A stretch of 64,000 bases of DNA from Alphaproteobacteria bacterium (GCA_030425145.1 JAUHVK010000020.1:34245-98244), one strand, 5' to 3'; shown: positions 41,453-51,968, counted from the first letter of the stretch. Made by a program: numbers and translations. Notes: generated by a model not told the origin, from the sequence alone.

Positions 41453-42025
41453 TCAGCTTCCGCTTTCTGCGGGGGCATCACAGACGCTGACCAGCGCTTC
41501 GTACTGGGCGGTGATCCAGCCAAGGGCTTCTTCGGGGTTCTGCTCTTCAATCCGGCCAGTAAAGCGGCTGAAGACGACGGCGGACCGGCTGTCGTCGATC
41601 ATTTCGATGTCCTGCGAGGTGATGACGACTTCGTAGACGAAAAAGGCAACCGCGACGAGGAGGACGCCGCGCGCCACACCGAAGAGAAAGCCGAGCGCCT
41701 GATCAATGCCGCCCAAGGCAGAGCGTTGCACAATGGTGGAAAAGAGCGGGGTGAAGAAGGACATGATCACCAGCGCGACGGTGAACACGGCGGCGAACCC
41801 GCCGATTACGCTGAGTTCGCAGCTGCCGGTCATGAAATCCCCGATCACCGGGATTTCCGTCATCAGTGGTCGCAACTGCGGGCCGAACATGAAGCCCAGT
41901 ACAGCGGCGGCGATCCAGCCGAGGATGGCCATGGCTTCGCGGACAATGCCGCGGGAATAGGCCAGAAGCGCAGACAGAACGATGACGACGGCCACGACGC
42001 CGTCAATAATGGTGAACCCTTCCAT
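41453..42025 (-). CDS. cvpA: CvpA family membrane protein
   Basis: 190 residues with four hydrophobic segments: VDGVVAVVIVLSALLAYSRG, ILGWIAAAVLGFMFG, IGGFAAVFTVALVIMSFF and LFGVARGVLLVAVAFFVYE. The motif RGIVREAM and the loop QRSALGGIDQALGF are CvpA hallmarks. The family is required for colicin V production and envelope stress tolerance in enterobacteria. It sits between radA (33-base gap) and purF. Confidence 0.92.
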   Translation of the reverse strand: MEGFTIIDGVVAVVIVLSALLAYSRGIVREAMAILGWIAAAVLGFMFGPQLRPLMTEIPVIGDFMTGSCELSVIGGFAAVFTVALVIMSFFTPLFSTIVQRSALGGIDQALGFLFGVARGVLLVAVAFFVYEVVITSQDIEMIDDSRSAVVFSRFTGRIEEQNPEEALGWITAQYEALVSVCDAPAESGS

Positions 42026-42058
42026 CGGTCCCTTGCCCTTCTTTATCTACGGATGGCG

Positions 42059-43426
42059 CTACCCGGCACCGAACACATCACCAACAAAACTTGCCAAAGC
42101 GTCGATCTCGGTGGCCGTGATCCCGTCACGGGGCACCGACTTTCCCCCCTTTGGCACTATCGCGGCGGTAAAACCAAGTTTTTGTGCTTCTTTCAACCGA
42201 TTTTCGGTTTGGCTCACCGGGCGCAGCGCGCCGGACAGGCTGATTTCGCCGAAAACCACCGTTTCAGCGGGCAGAGCGATGTCTTCGCGCGCCGACAGGA
42301 TGGCGGCGGCCACCGCGAGATCTGCTGCCGGTTCGCTGACTTTCATGCCGCCAGCCACGTTAAGATAGACGTCCAGCCCGGCGAAAGGGATGCCGCAGCG
42401 CGCCTCGAGAACGGCGAGGATCATGGCAAGGCGTCCGCCATCCCATCCCACAACCGACCGGCGCGGCTGGCTGTGTGGCGTGGGGGCCACAAGGGCTTGG
42501 AATTCCACCAGAACCGGGCGTGTGCCTTCGATTCCGGCGAAAACGGCTGAGCCGGGCGAGGGGTCGCCACGTTCGCTTAGGAACAGGGCGGAGGGATTCG
42601 CGACTTCGGCCAGACCGCCGCCGGTCATCTCGAACACACCGATTTCATCTGCCGGGCCAAAGCGGTTCTTGACCGCGCGCAGGATGCGGAACTGGTGGCC
42701 GCGTTCGCCTTCAAAATAGAGCACCGTGTCGACCATGTGTTCGACCACGCGGGGGCCGGCGATCTGGCCGTCCTTGGTGACATGGCCCACCATGATCACC
42801 GAGGTGCCGCGCCGTTTGGCAAAGCTGGTCAGTTCATGCGCCGAAGCGCGCACCTGTGCCACGCTGCCCGGGGCCGAGGCGACATTGTCGGCCCACATGG
42901 TCTGGATCGAGTCGATGATGGCGAGATCGGGCTTTTCGTTTTCCAGCGTCGTCAGGATGTCTCGCAGATTGGTTTCGGTGGCGAGCTTGACCGGGGCGTC
43001 GCGCAGACCCAGACGGGCGGCGCGCATCCGCACCTGTGCGCTGGCTTCTTCGCCCGAGATATAGATCACCTTGAGGCCCGCATTTGCAAAGGCGGCGGCG
43101 GCTTGCAGAAGCAGCGTCGATTTACCGATGCCGGGATCACCGCCGACCAGAAGCGCCGAGGCTGGAACAAGCCCGCCGCCCAACACGCGGTCCAACTCGT
43201 TCAGTTTCGAGGTGGTGCGGGGTGGGGGAGCTTCGTGGCCGGAAAGATCGCTCAGCGGAAGGGTCCGACCTTTTGACGCGCCAAGTGTCTTGGCGGCGGG
43301 GCCGGCGGCCAGCGGCACCTCTTCGACGATGGAGTTCCATTCGCCACAGGCATCGCAGCGGCCGGACCATTTGGTCGTGCTGTTGCCGCAGGATTGGCAG
43401 ACAAAGGATGCAGAGGATTTCGCCAT
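42059..43426 (-). CDS. radA: DNA repair protein RadA
   Basis: 455 residues from the ATG at 43426. Zinc finger C10-x2-C13-x10-C24-x2-C27, Walker A GGDPGIGKS at 95-103, the RadA-specific KNRFG motif (AVKNRFGPADEIGVFEM), and a C-terminal Lon-like domain (LDVYLNVAGGMKVSEPAADL). RadA is a DnaB-like helicase that helps branch migration in recombination. An earlier in-frame Met at 43462 is less likely. Likely the first gene of radA-cvpA-purF. Confidence 0.97.
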   Translation of the reverse strand: MAKSSASFVCQSCGNSTTKWSGRCDACGEWNSIVEEVPLAAGPAAKTLGASKGRTLPLSDLSGHEAPPPRTTSKLNELDRVLGGGLVPASALLVGGDPGIGKSTLLLQAAAAFANAGLKVIYISGEEASAQVRMRAARLGLRDAPVKLATETNLRDILTTLENEKPDLAIIDSIQTMWADNVASAPGSVAQVRASAHELTSFAKRRGTSVIMVGHVTKDGQIAGPRVVEHMVDTVLYFEGERGHQFRILRAVKNRFGPADEIGVFEMTGGGLAEVANPSALFLSERGDPSPGSAVFAGIEGTRPVLVEFQALVAPTPHSQPRRSVVGWDGGRLAMILAVLEARCGIPFAGLDVYLNVAGGMKVSEPAADLAVAAAILSAREDIALPAETVVFGEISLSGALRPVSQTENRLKEAQKLGFTAAIVPKGGKSVPRDGITATEIDALASFVGDVFGAG

Positions 43427-43483
43427 GACGACGGTTGTGACCCAAGCCGCGCGGGCCTGCAAGCGGTGGCTGAGGCGCGTTGA

Positions 43484-44350
43484 TTATTCGGCAGCGCGCC
43501 GCGCGAGAAGGGCCACGATCCGGTTGTCGTCATTCTCCGGGTAGGAGGGGGGCTCGTCCCACTGGTCCGATGGTTCCTGTGGCGCGTTGTGTTTGCGCTC
43601 TGGCAGGGCGGGTGTCGGGTCTTTGCCGTAGATCTCGGGCAGCAGGTCGGAGAGTTCGTCGTGCAACCGCTCGAGCTGTGCCTGGGCCACGCTTTCTTCC
43701 AGCTCGACCTTGTCGATCCAGACGCGCATTTCGGCTGCGGTGGATTTGGCAGCGTCGAGACGGGTGTTGAACTCCTCGATCTCCTGCTGGCGCTGGATCA
43801 GGAAGTCGCGGGCTCGGTTGATGCTGCTGTCGGAATAGGTGTCGGCCAGATCGCGCGACACATGGCTCATCTGGCTGGCGATTTCGAGAACCGAGGGTTC
43901 GAGTTCTGCCAGATCTGGATGGTCGCGCAGATAGGCCATACGTTCGCGGACCGAATCGAATTCCGATTTGAGCGTGAACGCACCTTCGCGGTCGGAGGCA
44001 TGGGACGCGCGGTAGGCGCGGGCGACGTCTTCCATACCGATGTGAAAGCGGCGATGCGAATTTTCGAGCGCCATGATACGGGCATTCGCGGGCAGGAATG
44101 TACACATCCCGACCAGTAATGCAGTTAAGCCGATCTGCACAACCTGTCCTGCTTGGGGATAGGTGATACCCCTAAATGTAGCGGTCATTTCCAGCCAAGG
44201 CGCTTGCCCGAATGCACAGGCGAGCGTGTAGGCCAAGGCGCCCAGGCTCAGCACAACGAGGGATACAAACATCACGCGCTGTACGACCCAGACCGTCGCT
44301 ACAATAAGCGACCGCATCGCACCAATCATTGGAAACCCCCAAGAAACCAC
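43484..44350 (-). CDS. Membrane-anchored coiled-coil protein of unknown function
   Basis: 288 residues. Two hydrophobic segments near the N-terminus (about 14-45 and 66-92) anchor it; the remainder is largely helical with a predicted coiled coil around residues 165-240 (RDFLIQRQQEIEEFNTRLDA, AQAQLERLHDELSDLLPEIY) and a polar, Pro-rich tail. I recognise it as a conserved Rhodobacteraceae gene next to radA, sometimes named DNA repair protein without evidence. Met codons 8 and 12 are alternative starts. It is 57 bases upstream of radA on the same strand. Confidence 0.75.
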   Translation of the reverse strand: MVSWGFPMIGAMRSLIVATVWVVQRVMFVSLVVLSLGALAYTLACAFGQAPWLEMTATFRGITYPQAGQVVQIGLTALLVGMCTFLPANARIMALENSHRRFHIGMEDVARAYRASHASDREGAFTLKSEFDSVRERMAYLRDHPDLAELEPSVLEIASQMSHVSRDLADTYSDSSINRARDFLIQRQQEIEEFNTRLDAAKSTAAEMRVWIDKVELEESVAQAQLERLHDELSDLLPEIYGKDPTPALPERKHNAPQEPSDQWDEPPSYPENDDNRIVALLARRAAE

Positions 44351-44483
44351 TCAAAAAATCGACAATATGAGCAACTTTATGCCGAAGCCGTCGTCGCACA
44401 TACTGTTTTTTAACGGTTTTTCGGGTGTGCACCTCAGATGTGAACAATCGGCATCGGTCTGGCGAATTGTTTCGGAATTGGGA

Positions 44484-44927
44484 TCAATGTTCGCCGTTGC
44501 GTGCTTCTGCGAGGCTGAGCCACAGAGAGGCAAGGATACAGGCGGTGAAGAGGTATAACCCCCACGCGGTTTCGATCCGTCCTATCCCGATGCCTTTCAC
44601 GATGGTGATGTAAAGCGCGATCAGGAACACATCCGCCATTGCCAGCTTGCCCGTCAGCGCCAAGGCGGGCACGACGTTTCGATCCAGCAGGTTGAACTGC
44701 ACCAAGGCCAAACCGATGGTTTTGATGTAGGGGGCCACCAGCGCGAACAGGGCGACGATCACAGCGAGAATGGCATCTGTGCCCCAAAGCGCCTGTAAGC
44801 CGGTCAACACGCTGATTTCAGACAAACCAAAAAGCGGCAGCAACCCCGCGCGCATCAACGGCGCGGCCCATGCCACAGGGTAGAGCACCAGCAGCGCAAG
44901 ATTGATCCATTTCAGCGCACCCATCAT
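44484..44927 (-). CDS. Paraquat-inducible protein A (PqiA) family membrane protein
   Basis: 147 residues with four hydrophobic segments. The PqiA domain signature is clear: LLPLFGLSEISVLTGLQAL, APYIKTIGLALVQFNLLD and LTGKLAMADVFLIALYI. PqiA proteins belong to lipid-transport systems of the Gram-negative envelope; here it is a single short domain with no MCE (PqiB) partner in view. It begins immediately after the stop of the upstream membrane-protein gene. Confidence 0.88.
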   Translation of the reverse strand: MMGALKWINLALLVLYPVAWAAPLMRAGLLPLFGLSEISVLTGLQALWGTDAILAVIVALFALVAPYIKTIGLALVQFNLLDRNVVPALALTGKLAMADVFLIALYITIVKGIGIGRIETAWGLYLFTACILASLWLSLAEARNGEH

Positions 44928-45314
44928 TCAGACGCGGGTGGCGAGCCAGAGGCCGAGAAACGCCAGCACCCCGGCGACATGCACAAGGTCGATCCAGCGC
45001 CAGCGTCGCTGCGGTATCACGAGGCTGGTGGCAAAGATGCCGGAGGCCACGAGAGGGAGAACCATCCCGCCGCCGGATGCCTGAAGGCGGGCGATATCGG
45101 CATAGCCCGGAACGGTTTGCAGGTTCAGTGCAGGGGCGAAACTGGCGAAAATCGCCGCCGCGCAGACCAGCAAAGTCAGAAGGGCCGGGAGCCGCTCAAT
45201 TCCTCTGCCGACGATCAGGCGCAGCAATGCAAGACCGCCCAGCACTTCGAAAAACACAAAGCGTTGCACGAAGATGAAGGCCAGAAGAACGGGAGAGGGT
45301 TCAAAGAAGCTCAT
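44928..45314 (-). CDS. Small multi-pass membrane protein
   Basis: 128 residues and four hydrophobic segments: LAFIFVQRFVFFEVLGGLAL, ALLTLLVCAAAIFASFA, GMVLPLVASGIFATSLV and LVHVAGVLAFLGLWLA. No family recognised. It lies between alr (13-base gap) and the PqiA-like gene (zero gap), so all three are probably one operon. The pairing suggests an envelope role. Confidence 0.75.
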   Translation of the reverse strand: MSFFEPSPVLLAFIFVQRFVFFEVLGGLALLRLIVGRGIERLPALLTLLVCAAAIFASFAPALNLQTVPGYADIARLQASGGGMVLPLVASGIFATSLVIPQRRWRWIDLVHVAGVLAFLGLWLATRV

Positions 45315-45327
45315 TCCCGTTCAGCCG

Positions 45328-46365
45328 TCATGTGGTGGTGTATTTGCGGGCGTAGCGGGTGCCGAGCGACGTCAGGATTTCGTATCCGATGGTGCCTGCT
45401 GCGTCTGCCAATGTGTCGACCGACTGGTGCTGTCCCAAGAGCTCGACCCTCTCGGGGACATTCTTCACCGCGCCAATATCGACGCCGATCAGGTCCATGG
45501 AAATTCGTCCAACGATCTTGCAGCGGGTTTCGCCCGCCCAGACATTGGCCTTCGGCCCCATCGCGCGGATGATGCCATCGGCATAGCCTGCGGCGATCGT
45601 TGCGATCTTGCTGGGCACGCGGGCGACCCAGCTATTCGCGTAGCCTACGGATTCGCCGGGGTTCACGTCCCGCACCTGGATCACGGGGATCGACAGAGTG
45701 ACCACCGGGCGCGCTTCGACATAGGGCAGGCCACCGTAGAGACCGATGCCGGGGCGCGTCATGTCAAAGTGATAGTCGGGACCAAGCAGCGTGCCGCCCG
45801 TCGCAGACAGCGACCGAGGCGCGTCGATGCCATCTGTCATCTGACGGAAGGTGTGAAGCTGGTATTCGTTCATCCCGTGGCCGGGTTCATCGGCGCAGGC
45901 CAGATGGCTCATCACCAGAACCGGGTTCTGGCTGAGGGCAATGTCGCGCAGTGCGGACCATTCGGCCGGTTCCATCCCCAGACGGTTCATGCCGCTGTCC
46001 AGCTGAATGCCGAACGGGTGGCCGGGCAGGGCCTCCACATGCCGCAGCATCTGGTCGATGGAGTTGATCATCGGCACGAGGTTCGCATCGCGCAGCAATG
46101 CTGCATCGCCGTCCATATGCCCGCCGAAGACGCAGATGGTTGGGCCAGCGCCAAGCGCCTTGCGCAGGCTGACCCCTTCTTCCGCAATCGCCACGAAGAA
46201 GGTGCGTGCGCCAGTCTCGGCCAGAGCTTTGCCAACCCTGTCGGCCCCAAGCCCATAAGCGTTTGCCTTGACGACCGCGGCGGTCTCGCCGTCGTTCATC
46301 GCTGCGAGTGCGCGCCAATTGGCGCAGATCGCACCCAGATCAATCGTTAGAACAGACTGTGCCAT
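45328..46365 (-). CDS. alr: Alanine racemase
   Basis: 345 residues from the ATG at 46365. PLP-binding Lys33 in [11 protein letters not shown] and the opposing catalytic Tyr242 in [19 protein letters not shown] and [10 protein letters not shown] are family motifs. Makes D-alanine for peptidoglycan. It lies 105 bases after dnaB on the same strand, the usual Rhodobacteraceae order. Confidence 0.96.
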   Translation of the reverse strand: MAQSVLTIDLGAICANWRALAAMNDGETAAVVKANAYGLGADRVGKALAETGARTFFVAIAEEGVSLRKALGAGPTICVFGGHMDGDAALLRDANLVPMINSIDQMLRHVEALPGHPFGIQLDSGMNRLGMEPAEWSALRDIALSQNPVLVMSHLACADEPGHGMNEYQLHTFRQMTDGIDAPRSLSATGGTLLGPDYHFDMTRPGIGLYGGLPYVEARPVVTLSIPVIQVRDVNPGESVGYANSWVARVPSKIATIAAGYADGIIRAMGPKANVWAGETRCKIVGRISMDLIGVDIGAVKNVPERVELLGQHQSVDTLADAAGTIGYEILTSLGTRYARKYTTT

Positions 46366-46470
46366 GCGCGGTGTTTGTGCGTGTCGGCGCGGTGGGTCAA
46401 GACGGAAAAGCACCGCGCCTGGGTTTGCCGCGGAACTGCGGCGGAATTGGTAACGCGATGGTGGGCGGGG

Positions 46471-47961
46471 TTACATCTCTTCGGAGCCGTTCTGCCAAGG
46501 CTTCACGAGGTTACCGAAGCGGGTGAAGCGGCCTTCGAAGCTGAGTTCGACAGTGCCGATCGGACCGTGACGCTGCTTGCCGATGATGACTTCGGCGCGT
46601 CCATGCAGGCGTTCCATCTCTTCCTGCCAGGCGGCCATCTTTTCCAGATCGTGTTCACCCGGTTTCTCGCGTTCTTTGTAGTACTCCTCGCGGAACACGA
46701 ACATAACCACGTCGGCGTCCTGTTCGATGGAGCCGGATTCTCGAAGGTCCGAAAGCTGGGGGCGTTTGTCTTCGCGGCTTTCCACCTGACGCGACAGCTG
46801 CGAGAGCGCGATCACCGGAATGTCGAGTTCCTTGGCGATGGCCTTGAGGCCCTGCGAAATCTCGGAGATTTCGTTTACACGGTTGTCGCCTTTGCCAGTG
46901 CCTTTGACCAGCTGGAGGTAGTCGATGATGAGCACATCAAGCCCGTGCGTCCGCTTCAGGCGGCGGGCGCGGGCGGCCAACTGGCTGATCGGCAGGGCAG
47001 GCGTGTCGTCGATAAAGAGCGGGCAGGCTTCGAGCGATTTTGCGGCATCGACAAAACGGCGGAATTCGGTTTCCGTCATGTCGCCGCGACGGATCTGCTC
47101 CGACGGCACTTCGGCCGCTTCTGACAGAATCCGCGCGGCCAACTGCTCGGCGCTCATTTCGAGAGAGTAGAAGCCGACAACTCCACCTTCCACCGTGCCC
47201 TCGGTCCCATCGGGGCGCATCCCCTTGCGATAGGCTTTGGCGATGTTGAAGGCGATGTTTGTGGCAAGCGAGGTTTTCCCCATTGAGGGACGACCGGCGA
47301 GGATCAGAAGGTCAGAGCGGTGCAAACCGCCCAGCTTGCGGTCCATGTCGATCAGGCCGGTCGAGACGCCAGCCAGTCCGCCTTCCCGTTGGTACGCCGC
47401 GTTTGCGACATTAACTGCGTCCGTTACCGCCTTGAGAAAGCTTTGAAATCCGCTTTCGCCACGGCCTTGCTCGGCCATTTTGTAAAGCGCTTGTTCCGCC
47501 TCGACGATCTGTTCCTTGGGACCGGAGGCGACATCCACTTTCGCAGCCTTGGCGCTGATGTCGCGGCCCAGACCAATCAGATCGCGGCGAACGGCCAGAT
47601 CATAGATCATCTGCGCGTAATCACGCACGGCGAATGAGCTGATCGCAGCACCGGCGAGGCGCGCGAGATAGGCTGGACCACCAAGCTCTTTCAGGCCCTC
47701 GTCATCCTCCATGAACGCTTTGAGCGTCACGGGCGAGGCGAGGTTGTTCTTGGCGATGCGCGCGGAGGCGATTTCAAAGATGCGGGCGTGGACCGGATCG
47801 TAGAAGTGGTGCGGTCCGATGATCGAGGCCACGCGGTCGAACACGTCGTTATTCGTCAGGATCGCACCGAGCAATTGTTGCTCGGCTTCGATCGAGTGGG
47901 GCATCGTTTCGGGGTTCTGTATCTCTGCCCCGGTCGGATTGAATGTCGTAATTTCGTTCAT
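46471..47961 (-). CDS. dnaB: Replicative DNA helicase DnaB
   Basis: 496 residues. N-terminal primase-interaction domain (PHSIEAEQQLLGAILTNNDV), linker, then the RecA-like motor with Walker A (LAGRPSMGKTSLATN), Walker B (LDVLIIDYLQLVKG), and QLSRQVESREDKRPQLSDLR. It unwinds DNA at the replication fork. A divergent region of 266 bases separates it from the plus-strand VWA gene. Confidence 0.97.
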   Translation of the reverse strand: MNEITTFNPTGAEIQNPETMPHSIEAEQQLLGAILTNNDVFDRVASIIGPHHFYDPVHARIFEIASARIAKNNLASPVTLKAFMEDDEGLKELGGPAYLARLAGAAISSFAVRDYAQMIYDLAVRRDLIGLGRDISAKAAKVDVASGPKEQIVEAEQALYKMAEQGRGESGFQSFLKAVTDAVNVANAAYQREGGLAGVSTGLIDMDRKLGGLHRSDLLILAGRPSMGKTSLATNIAFNIAKAYRKGMRPDGTEGTVEGGVVGFYSLEMSAEQLAARILSEAAEVPSEQIRRGDMTETEFRRFVDAAKSLEACPLFIDDTPALPISQLAARARRLKRTHGLDVLIIDYLQLVKGTGKGDNRVNEISEISQGLKAIAKELDIPVIALSQLSRQVESREDKRPQLSDLRESGSIEQDADVVMFVFREEYYKEREKPGEHDLEKMAAWQEEMERLHGRAEVIIGKQRHGPIGTVELSFEGRFTRFGNLVKPWQNGSEEM

Positions 47962-48227
47962 GCATCGCCCCCGTCTGTCCCCGGCTCCGAGGTAGCGATA
48001 TGTCCGGCAAAGGGCAAAATGTATATCCTGTGGAAAAGCTGTGAACGGTGCTTGCGTGCTTCATATTGCGCGATTTGGCTGACTTGCGTCAACATCTGGT
48101 ATGTGTGGCGACTCGCTGCGACTTCGTTAACACGCCGCAAGAGCCAGATGATTTTTGTTACACTGCGTTTACAGACTACTGACGGGCGTGCGACGCTTGA
48201 CTGACCTAAGGGAAAGATGCCGGGAGC

Positions 48228-48950
48228 ATGAAACCGATTCTATCCGCCTTGGTTGTGTTGGGGGTGGGCCTTGCACCGGCCCATGCGCAGGAAACCTGCA
48301 CGCGGGACGCGATGGTGGTGTTTGACGGGTCGGGCTCGATGGCCGAGATGGGGTTCAACCTACTGGACGAGCCCCGCATCTTTGACGCCCGGCGGGCGGT
48401 GCGCACGGTCATGCCGCAGGTCGCACCGACGCGGCGGATCGGATTGGTGACCTATGGCTTCGGACGACGCGAAAGCTGCGCCAGTGTTGTGGTGCGGTTT
48501 CCGCCGGAGGCGGACGCGGCGGATCGGATCATTTCGGAGATCGACCGGTTGCACCCGGCGGGGGAGACCCCGCTGACGGAAGCCATCGCGGCGGCGGCGC
48601 AGGTGCTGGATTACGAGAACAAGCCCGGTGAGATTGTCTTGGTGACTGATGGAAAGGAGACCTGTGGAGGATCACCGTGCCAATTGGCGGCCGAACTGGC
48701 GGCAGCGGCGGACATGACGGTGCATGTGATCGGCTTCCGCGTGCGCGGCGAACACTTCGCCTGGCCCGACCAGCCGCAGGACAGCTATATCGAACCAGTG
48801 GCGCGGTGCCTCGCGGACCGAACTGGCGGCATGTATGTCAGTGCCGAAACTCTGGACGACCTTATTGGCGCGTTGCGCCAGACGCTGGGCTGCCAGATCC
48901 TGAGTGGGGTTATTACTTCCGGGCGTCCTGCCACGCGCGGGGTTCTTTAA
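48228..48950 (+). CDS. Secreted von Willebrand factor A domain protein
   Basis: 240 residues. The signal peptide [20 protein letters not shown] precedes a VWA domain with the MIDAS motif D33-G-S35-G-S37 (VVFDGSGSM), Thr in GETPLTEAI and Asp in [10 protein letters not shown]. Several cysteines may form disulfides. No other domain follows. Probably periplasmic, with metal-dependent ligand binding. The last 38 bases overlap the end of the convergent pyrE gene, so the C-terminus (after TLGCQILSG) may have been extended by loss of an earlier stop. Confidence 0.86.
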   Translation: MKPILSALVVLGVGLAPAHAQETCTRDAMVVFDGSGSMAEMGFNLLDEPRIFDARRAVRTVMPQVAPTRRIGLVTYGFGRRESCASVVVRFPPEADAADRIISEIDRLHPAGETPLTEAIAAAAQVLDYENKPGEIVLVTDGKETCGGSPCQLAAELAAAADMTVHVIGFRVRGEHFAWPDQPQDSYIEPVARCLADRTGGMYVSAETLDDLIGALRQTLGCQILSGVITSGRPATRGVL

Positions 48951-49587
48951 GGAACGCCTCAACCTCGGTCAGAGTCGCCTCATCGAACGCGCTCTGAGCG
49001 CGGGCTTCGGCCAGAACGTCCCACCATGTGCAGAGATGGTGCAGTTGCACGCCATGATCGCCCAGTGTTTTCGTCGTTTCCGGGAAAATGTCGTAGTAGA
49101 AGATCACCGCCGTGTGGCCGCAGGTCGCCCCGGTTTCGCGGATCGCATCGACAAAGCTGAGTTTCGAGCCGCCATCGGTGGTCAGGTCTTCGACCAGAAG
49201 CACGCGCTGGCCTTCGGTCATCGCGCCTTCGATGCGGGCGTTGCGGCCATAACCCTTGGGCTTCTTACGGACATAGGTCATGGGCAGTGCCATGCGTTCC
49301 GCAACCAGCGCAGCAAAGGGAATGCCCGCCGTTTCGCCACCCGCGATGTTATCGAACGCCTCGAACCCTGCGTTGCGCATGACGGTGACGGCCAGGAAAT
49401 CCATCAGCGTCGACCGGATGCGCGGAAAGGAGATCAGCTTGCGGCAATCGATATAGGTTGCCGAGGGGAGGCCGGAGGCGAGGATGAACGGATCTTCGGG
49501 CCGGAAATTGACTGCTCCGATTTCCAGAAGCATCCGCGCGGTCAGGCGGGCGATTTCCTCGGGCGAGGGGTAGGATGTCGGGATCAT
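48913..49587 (-). CDS. pyrE: Orotate phosphoribosyltransferase
   Basis: 224 residues. [20 protein letters not shown] is the N-terminal motif, [20 protein letters not shown] contains the orotate/phosphate loop, and [20 protein letters not shown] is the PRPP-binding motif. It forms OMP in pyrimidine synthesis. It follows pyrC on the same strand, 248 bases apart. Overlaps the VWA gene tail by 38 bases. Confidence 0.96.
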   Translation of the reverse strand: MIPTSYPSPEEIARLTARMLLEIGAVNFRPEDPFILASGLPSATYIDCRKLISFPRIRSTLMDFLAVTVMRNAGFEAFDNIAGGETAGIPFAALVAERMALPMTYVRKKPKGYGRNARIEGAMTEGQRVLLVEDLTTDGGSKLSFVDAIRETGATCGHTAVIFYYDIFPETTKTLGDHGVQLHHLCTWWDVLAEARAQSAFDEATLTEVEAFLKEPRAWQDARK

Positions 49588-49793
49588 GGCAGCACTCCGG
49601 GGTAATTTGCGCCGCTCTAGCGGGTTTTGGCGCAGAGGAAAAGGGCGGGGACCTGCGCCTTATGTTCTGTCTGGCGGGTGATGCTTCAGCACCGCGCTAC
49701 CGTTGGCGGACCCGACATACGTGCGAACGACCATCTTTTGCCCTTGGTCTCTTAACGCCGGAAGACCAGCGGCAGGATCTTGTTGCCCATATG

Positions 49794-49826
49794 GGCTGAA
49801 CGAACGCCAAGCGCGCCCGTTCAGCC
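49794..49826. terminator. Hairpin between pyrE and pyrC
   Basis: Perfect 9-bp arms GGCTGAACG (49794-49802) and CGTTCAGCC (49818-49826), loop 15, placed 10 bases after the pyrC stop on the minus strand. No strong T-tract. It may be a weak terminator or an attenuator between pyrC and pyrE. The remaining intergenic sequence to 49588 shows nothing I can name. Confidence 0.45.
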
Positions 49827-49835
49827 GCTGGACAC

Positions 49836-50876
49836 TTATTCCGCGACCCTCCAGTGGAGCGGCATCAATGGGTCAAACACCGTGACCGGGCCGTCACCGG
49901 TGTCGATGTGATCGGGATAGATGACAGGTTCGCCTTTGGTCAGGGTAACGGTGCCATCATTCGGCGTTAGACGGTAGAAATTCGGGCCATTCAGGCTGGT
50001 GAAGCCTTCCAAACGGTCCAGCGCCCCTTCCTGTTCAAAGACTTCGGCAAGGATGGACAGCGTGTTGGTGGCTGTGAAGCAGCCCGCGCAGCCGCAGGGC
50101 AGCAGCTTGTTGGCGTCGGTGTGCGGCGCGCTGTCCGTGCCTAGGAAAAAGGTCGGGTCGCCATTGGTCGCCGCCCGGCGCAGAGCAAGGCGGTGCTCCT
50201 CGCGTTTCGCCACAGGCAGGCAGTAGTAATGCGGCTTGATCCCCCCGGCGAGGATGTGGTTGCGGTTGATCACCAGATGATGCGTGGTGATCGTGGCGCC
50301 CAGGTCCGGCCCGCCTTCGGACGCGTATTCGACGCCCTGCATGGTGGTGATATGCTCCATCACCACGCGCAACCCCGGTGTGGCGCGACGGATCGGATCG
50401 AGGACCCGTTCGATGAACACGGCCTCGCGGTCGAAAATGTCGATGTCGCTGTCGACGACTTCGCCATGGATACAGAGCGGGCAGCCGATCTCGGCCATTT
50501 TTTCGAGAACCGGGCGCACCTTGTCGAAGTTGGTCACACCCGAGGCGGAATTGGTGGTGGCACCTGCCGGATAAAGTTTGACCGCCGTAATCAGCCCATC
50601 CGCATGAGCGCGGGCGAGGTCTTCGGGATCCGTATCCTCGGTCAGGTAGAGGGTCATCAGCGGGGTAAAACCCGACCCCTCGGGCAGGGCTGCGAGGATC
50701 CGGTCGCGGTAGGCGGCGGCATGCGCGCCTGTGACCACGGGCGGCACGAGGTTCGGCATGATGATCGCGCGGGCAAAATGGCGGGCGGTTTCTGGGGCCA
50801 CGGCGCGCAGCATTGCGCCATCGCGCAGATGCAGGTGCCAATCGTCCGGTGTGCGGATTGTGATCGAGTCTGTCAT
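49836..50876 (-). CDS. pyrC: Dihydroorotase
   Basis: 346 residues, class II (PyrC) type. Metal-binding [10 protein letters not shown] near the N-terminus, [20 protein letters not shown] with the carboxylated Lys, [33 protein letters not shown] and [20 protein letters not shown] with the later His and Asp ligands. It cyclises carbamoyl aspartate in pyrimidine synthesis. Upstream of pyrE on the same strand. Confidence 0.97.
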   Translation of the reverse strand: MTDSITIRTPDDWHLHLRDGAMLRAVAPETARHFARAIIMPNLVPPVVTGAHAAAYRDRILAALPEGSGFTPLMTLYLTEDTDPEDLARAHADGLITAVKLYPAGATTNSASGVTNFDKVRPVLEKMAEIGCPLCIHGEVVDSDIDIFDREAVFIERVLDPIRRATPGLRVVMEHITTMQGVEYASEGGPDLGATITTHHLVINRNHILAGGIKPHYYCLPVAKREEHRLALRRAATNGDPTFFLGTDSAPHTDANKLLPCGCAGCFTATNTLSILAEVFEQEGALDRLEGFTSLNGPNFYRLTPNDGTVTLTKGEPVIYPDHIDTGDGPVTVFDPLMPLHWRVAE

Positions 50877-50922
50877 GTTGGCCGCGTAGCACGACGCCCG
50901 CGGCTGATCTAGGCTTCAGTGC

Positions 50923-51876
50923 CTAGGATGCGACGTCTTCCTGAGCATTCGTCTGCTGGAAAGCCTTCAGCTTGCGCCGGTATCGGGGCGCGCCGAAATT
51001 CGTGACGATGTAAGCGCAAGCGGCTTCGGCTAGGCGGGGCCGGTCCGTTGCTTCGACTGCCGCAAACAGTTTTTTGCAATACAGAACATGTGACCGCCGC
51101 TTGCGGTAAAGTTCCGCGAATAGCGCCCGGTCGAGGGAGCCCTTTGCTGCCGCTGTTACAATGGGTTCGAGAACCCCCATCTGCGTCAGGTTCAACTGCA
51201 TGCCGCCACCAAGATGGCGCGCGCGGAACCGGGTGACTCCCGATCGTGCAAAGAGGGCCGCGTGCATGGCACCAAGCCGGTCGCTGGGATCGTAGAGAAT
51301 ATGGGCTGCCGAAGCCGCTTCAAGCATATCGGGCGCATAGCCGTAACGGTCGGTAAAATCGGTGCGACGCATATGGGTGAAGCGATCGTCCCATTCGGTG
51401 AGCCGGGGATCGAGCGTCGCTTGCGGCTCCAGCGCGATCACTGTCGCGCCGGGGGCGGCCACGGAAAACGCGCAGGCCGCATAGCCGCAGGGGCCGGCAC
51501 CGAAAAAGACCACCTGGTCAAAATCATCGAAGAACCCGTCATCGGTCATTTGGTCGAAGAACCCGTAGACCTCTTTCTCGCGGAACCATGTGTCGCGATT
51601 GCAGATCACGGTCAGACAGGACCAATCATTGTCTTTGGCCAGTTCGAAGCCGACGGGACGCGCGTCTTCCGACAGGGCCTGAATCGCGGGCAGCGATTCG
51701 AAGCTCACCAGCAACGTGTCGCCCTTTTCCACAAAAGCCGCGTTGTGGCGCGGGCCAAGAGGCTCGAAAAAGCCGCAGGATTCACCGATGTCCTGCATCT
51801 CTTCCAGCCACTGGGCAGGGCTCAGATCGCTTAGCGAAAGTGTGTATGGATCCGTTCCGTCCTGCATGGTCCACAA
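50923..51876 (-). CDS. Conserved hypothetical protein with a Rossmann-like motif
   Basis: 317 residues. FDQVVFFGAGPCGYAACAFS is a glycine-rich nucleotide-binding-like turn, followed by ALEPQATLDPRLTEWDDRF, which could be an acidic ribose-binding position. AHILYDPSDRLGAMHAALFA and TRFRARHLGGGMQLNLTQM follow. Relatives in this bacterial group are sometimes called phosphoadenosine phosphosulfate reductase, but I see no PAPS motif, so I leave it unnamed. It sits between a glycosyltransferase gene and pyrC, all on the minus strand. Confidence 0.65.
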   Translation of the reverse strand: MWTMQDGTDPYTLSLSDLSPAQWLEEMQDIGESCGFFEPLGPRHNAAFVEKGDTLLVSFESLPAIQALSEDARPVGFELAKDNDWSCLTVICNRDTWFREKEVYGFFDQMTDDGFFDDFDQVVFFGAGPCGYAACAFSVAAPGATVIALEPQATLDPRLTEWDDRFTHMRRTDFTDRYGYAPDMLEAASAAHILYDPSDRLGAMHAALFARSGVTRFRARHLGGGMQLNLTQMGVLEPIVTAAAKGSLDRALFAELYRKRRSHVLYCKKLFAAVEATDRPRLAEAACAYIVTNFGAPRYRRKLKAFQQTNAQEDVAS

Positions 51877-51968
51877 GTCCTCATTGTCGCGCGCCTGTTG
51901 ACAGGTCTTTGTATGGAAGAGGGATTAAGCAAGAAATTAGGCAGAATTGAGCCAAAATGCAGGGGAGT

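Noticed and set aside
49588..49835. Small plus-strand frame between pyrE and pyrC
   Set aside because: No ribosome site, no motif, and it reads through the hairpin; treated as non-coding.
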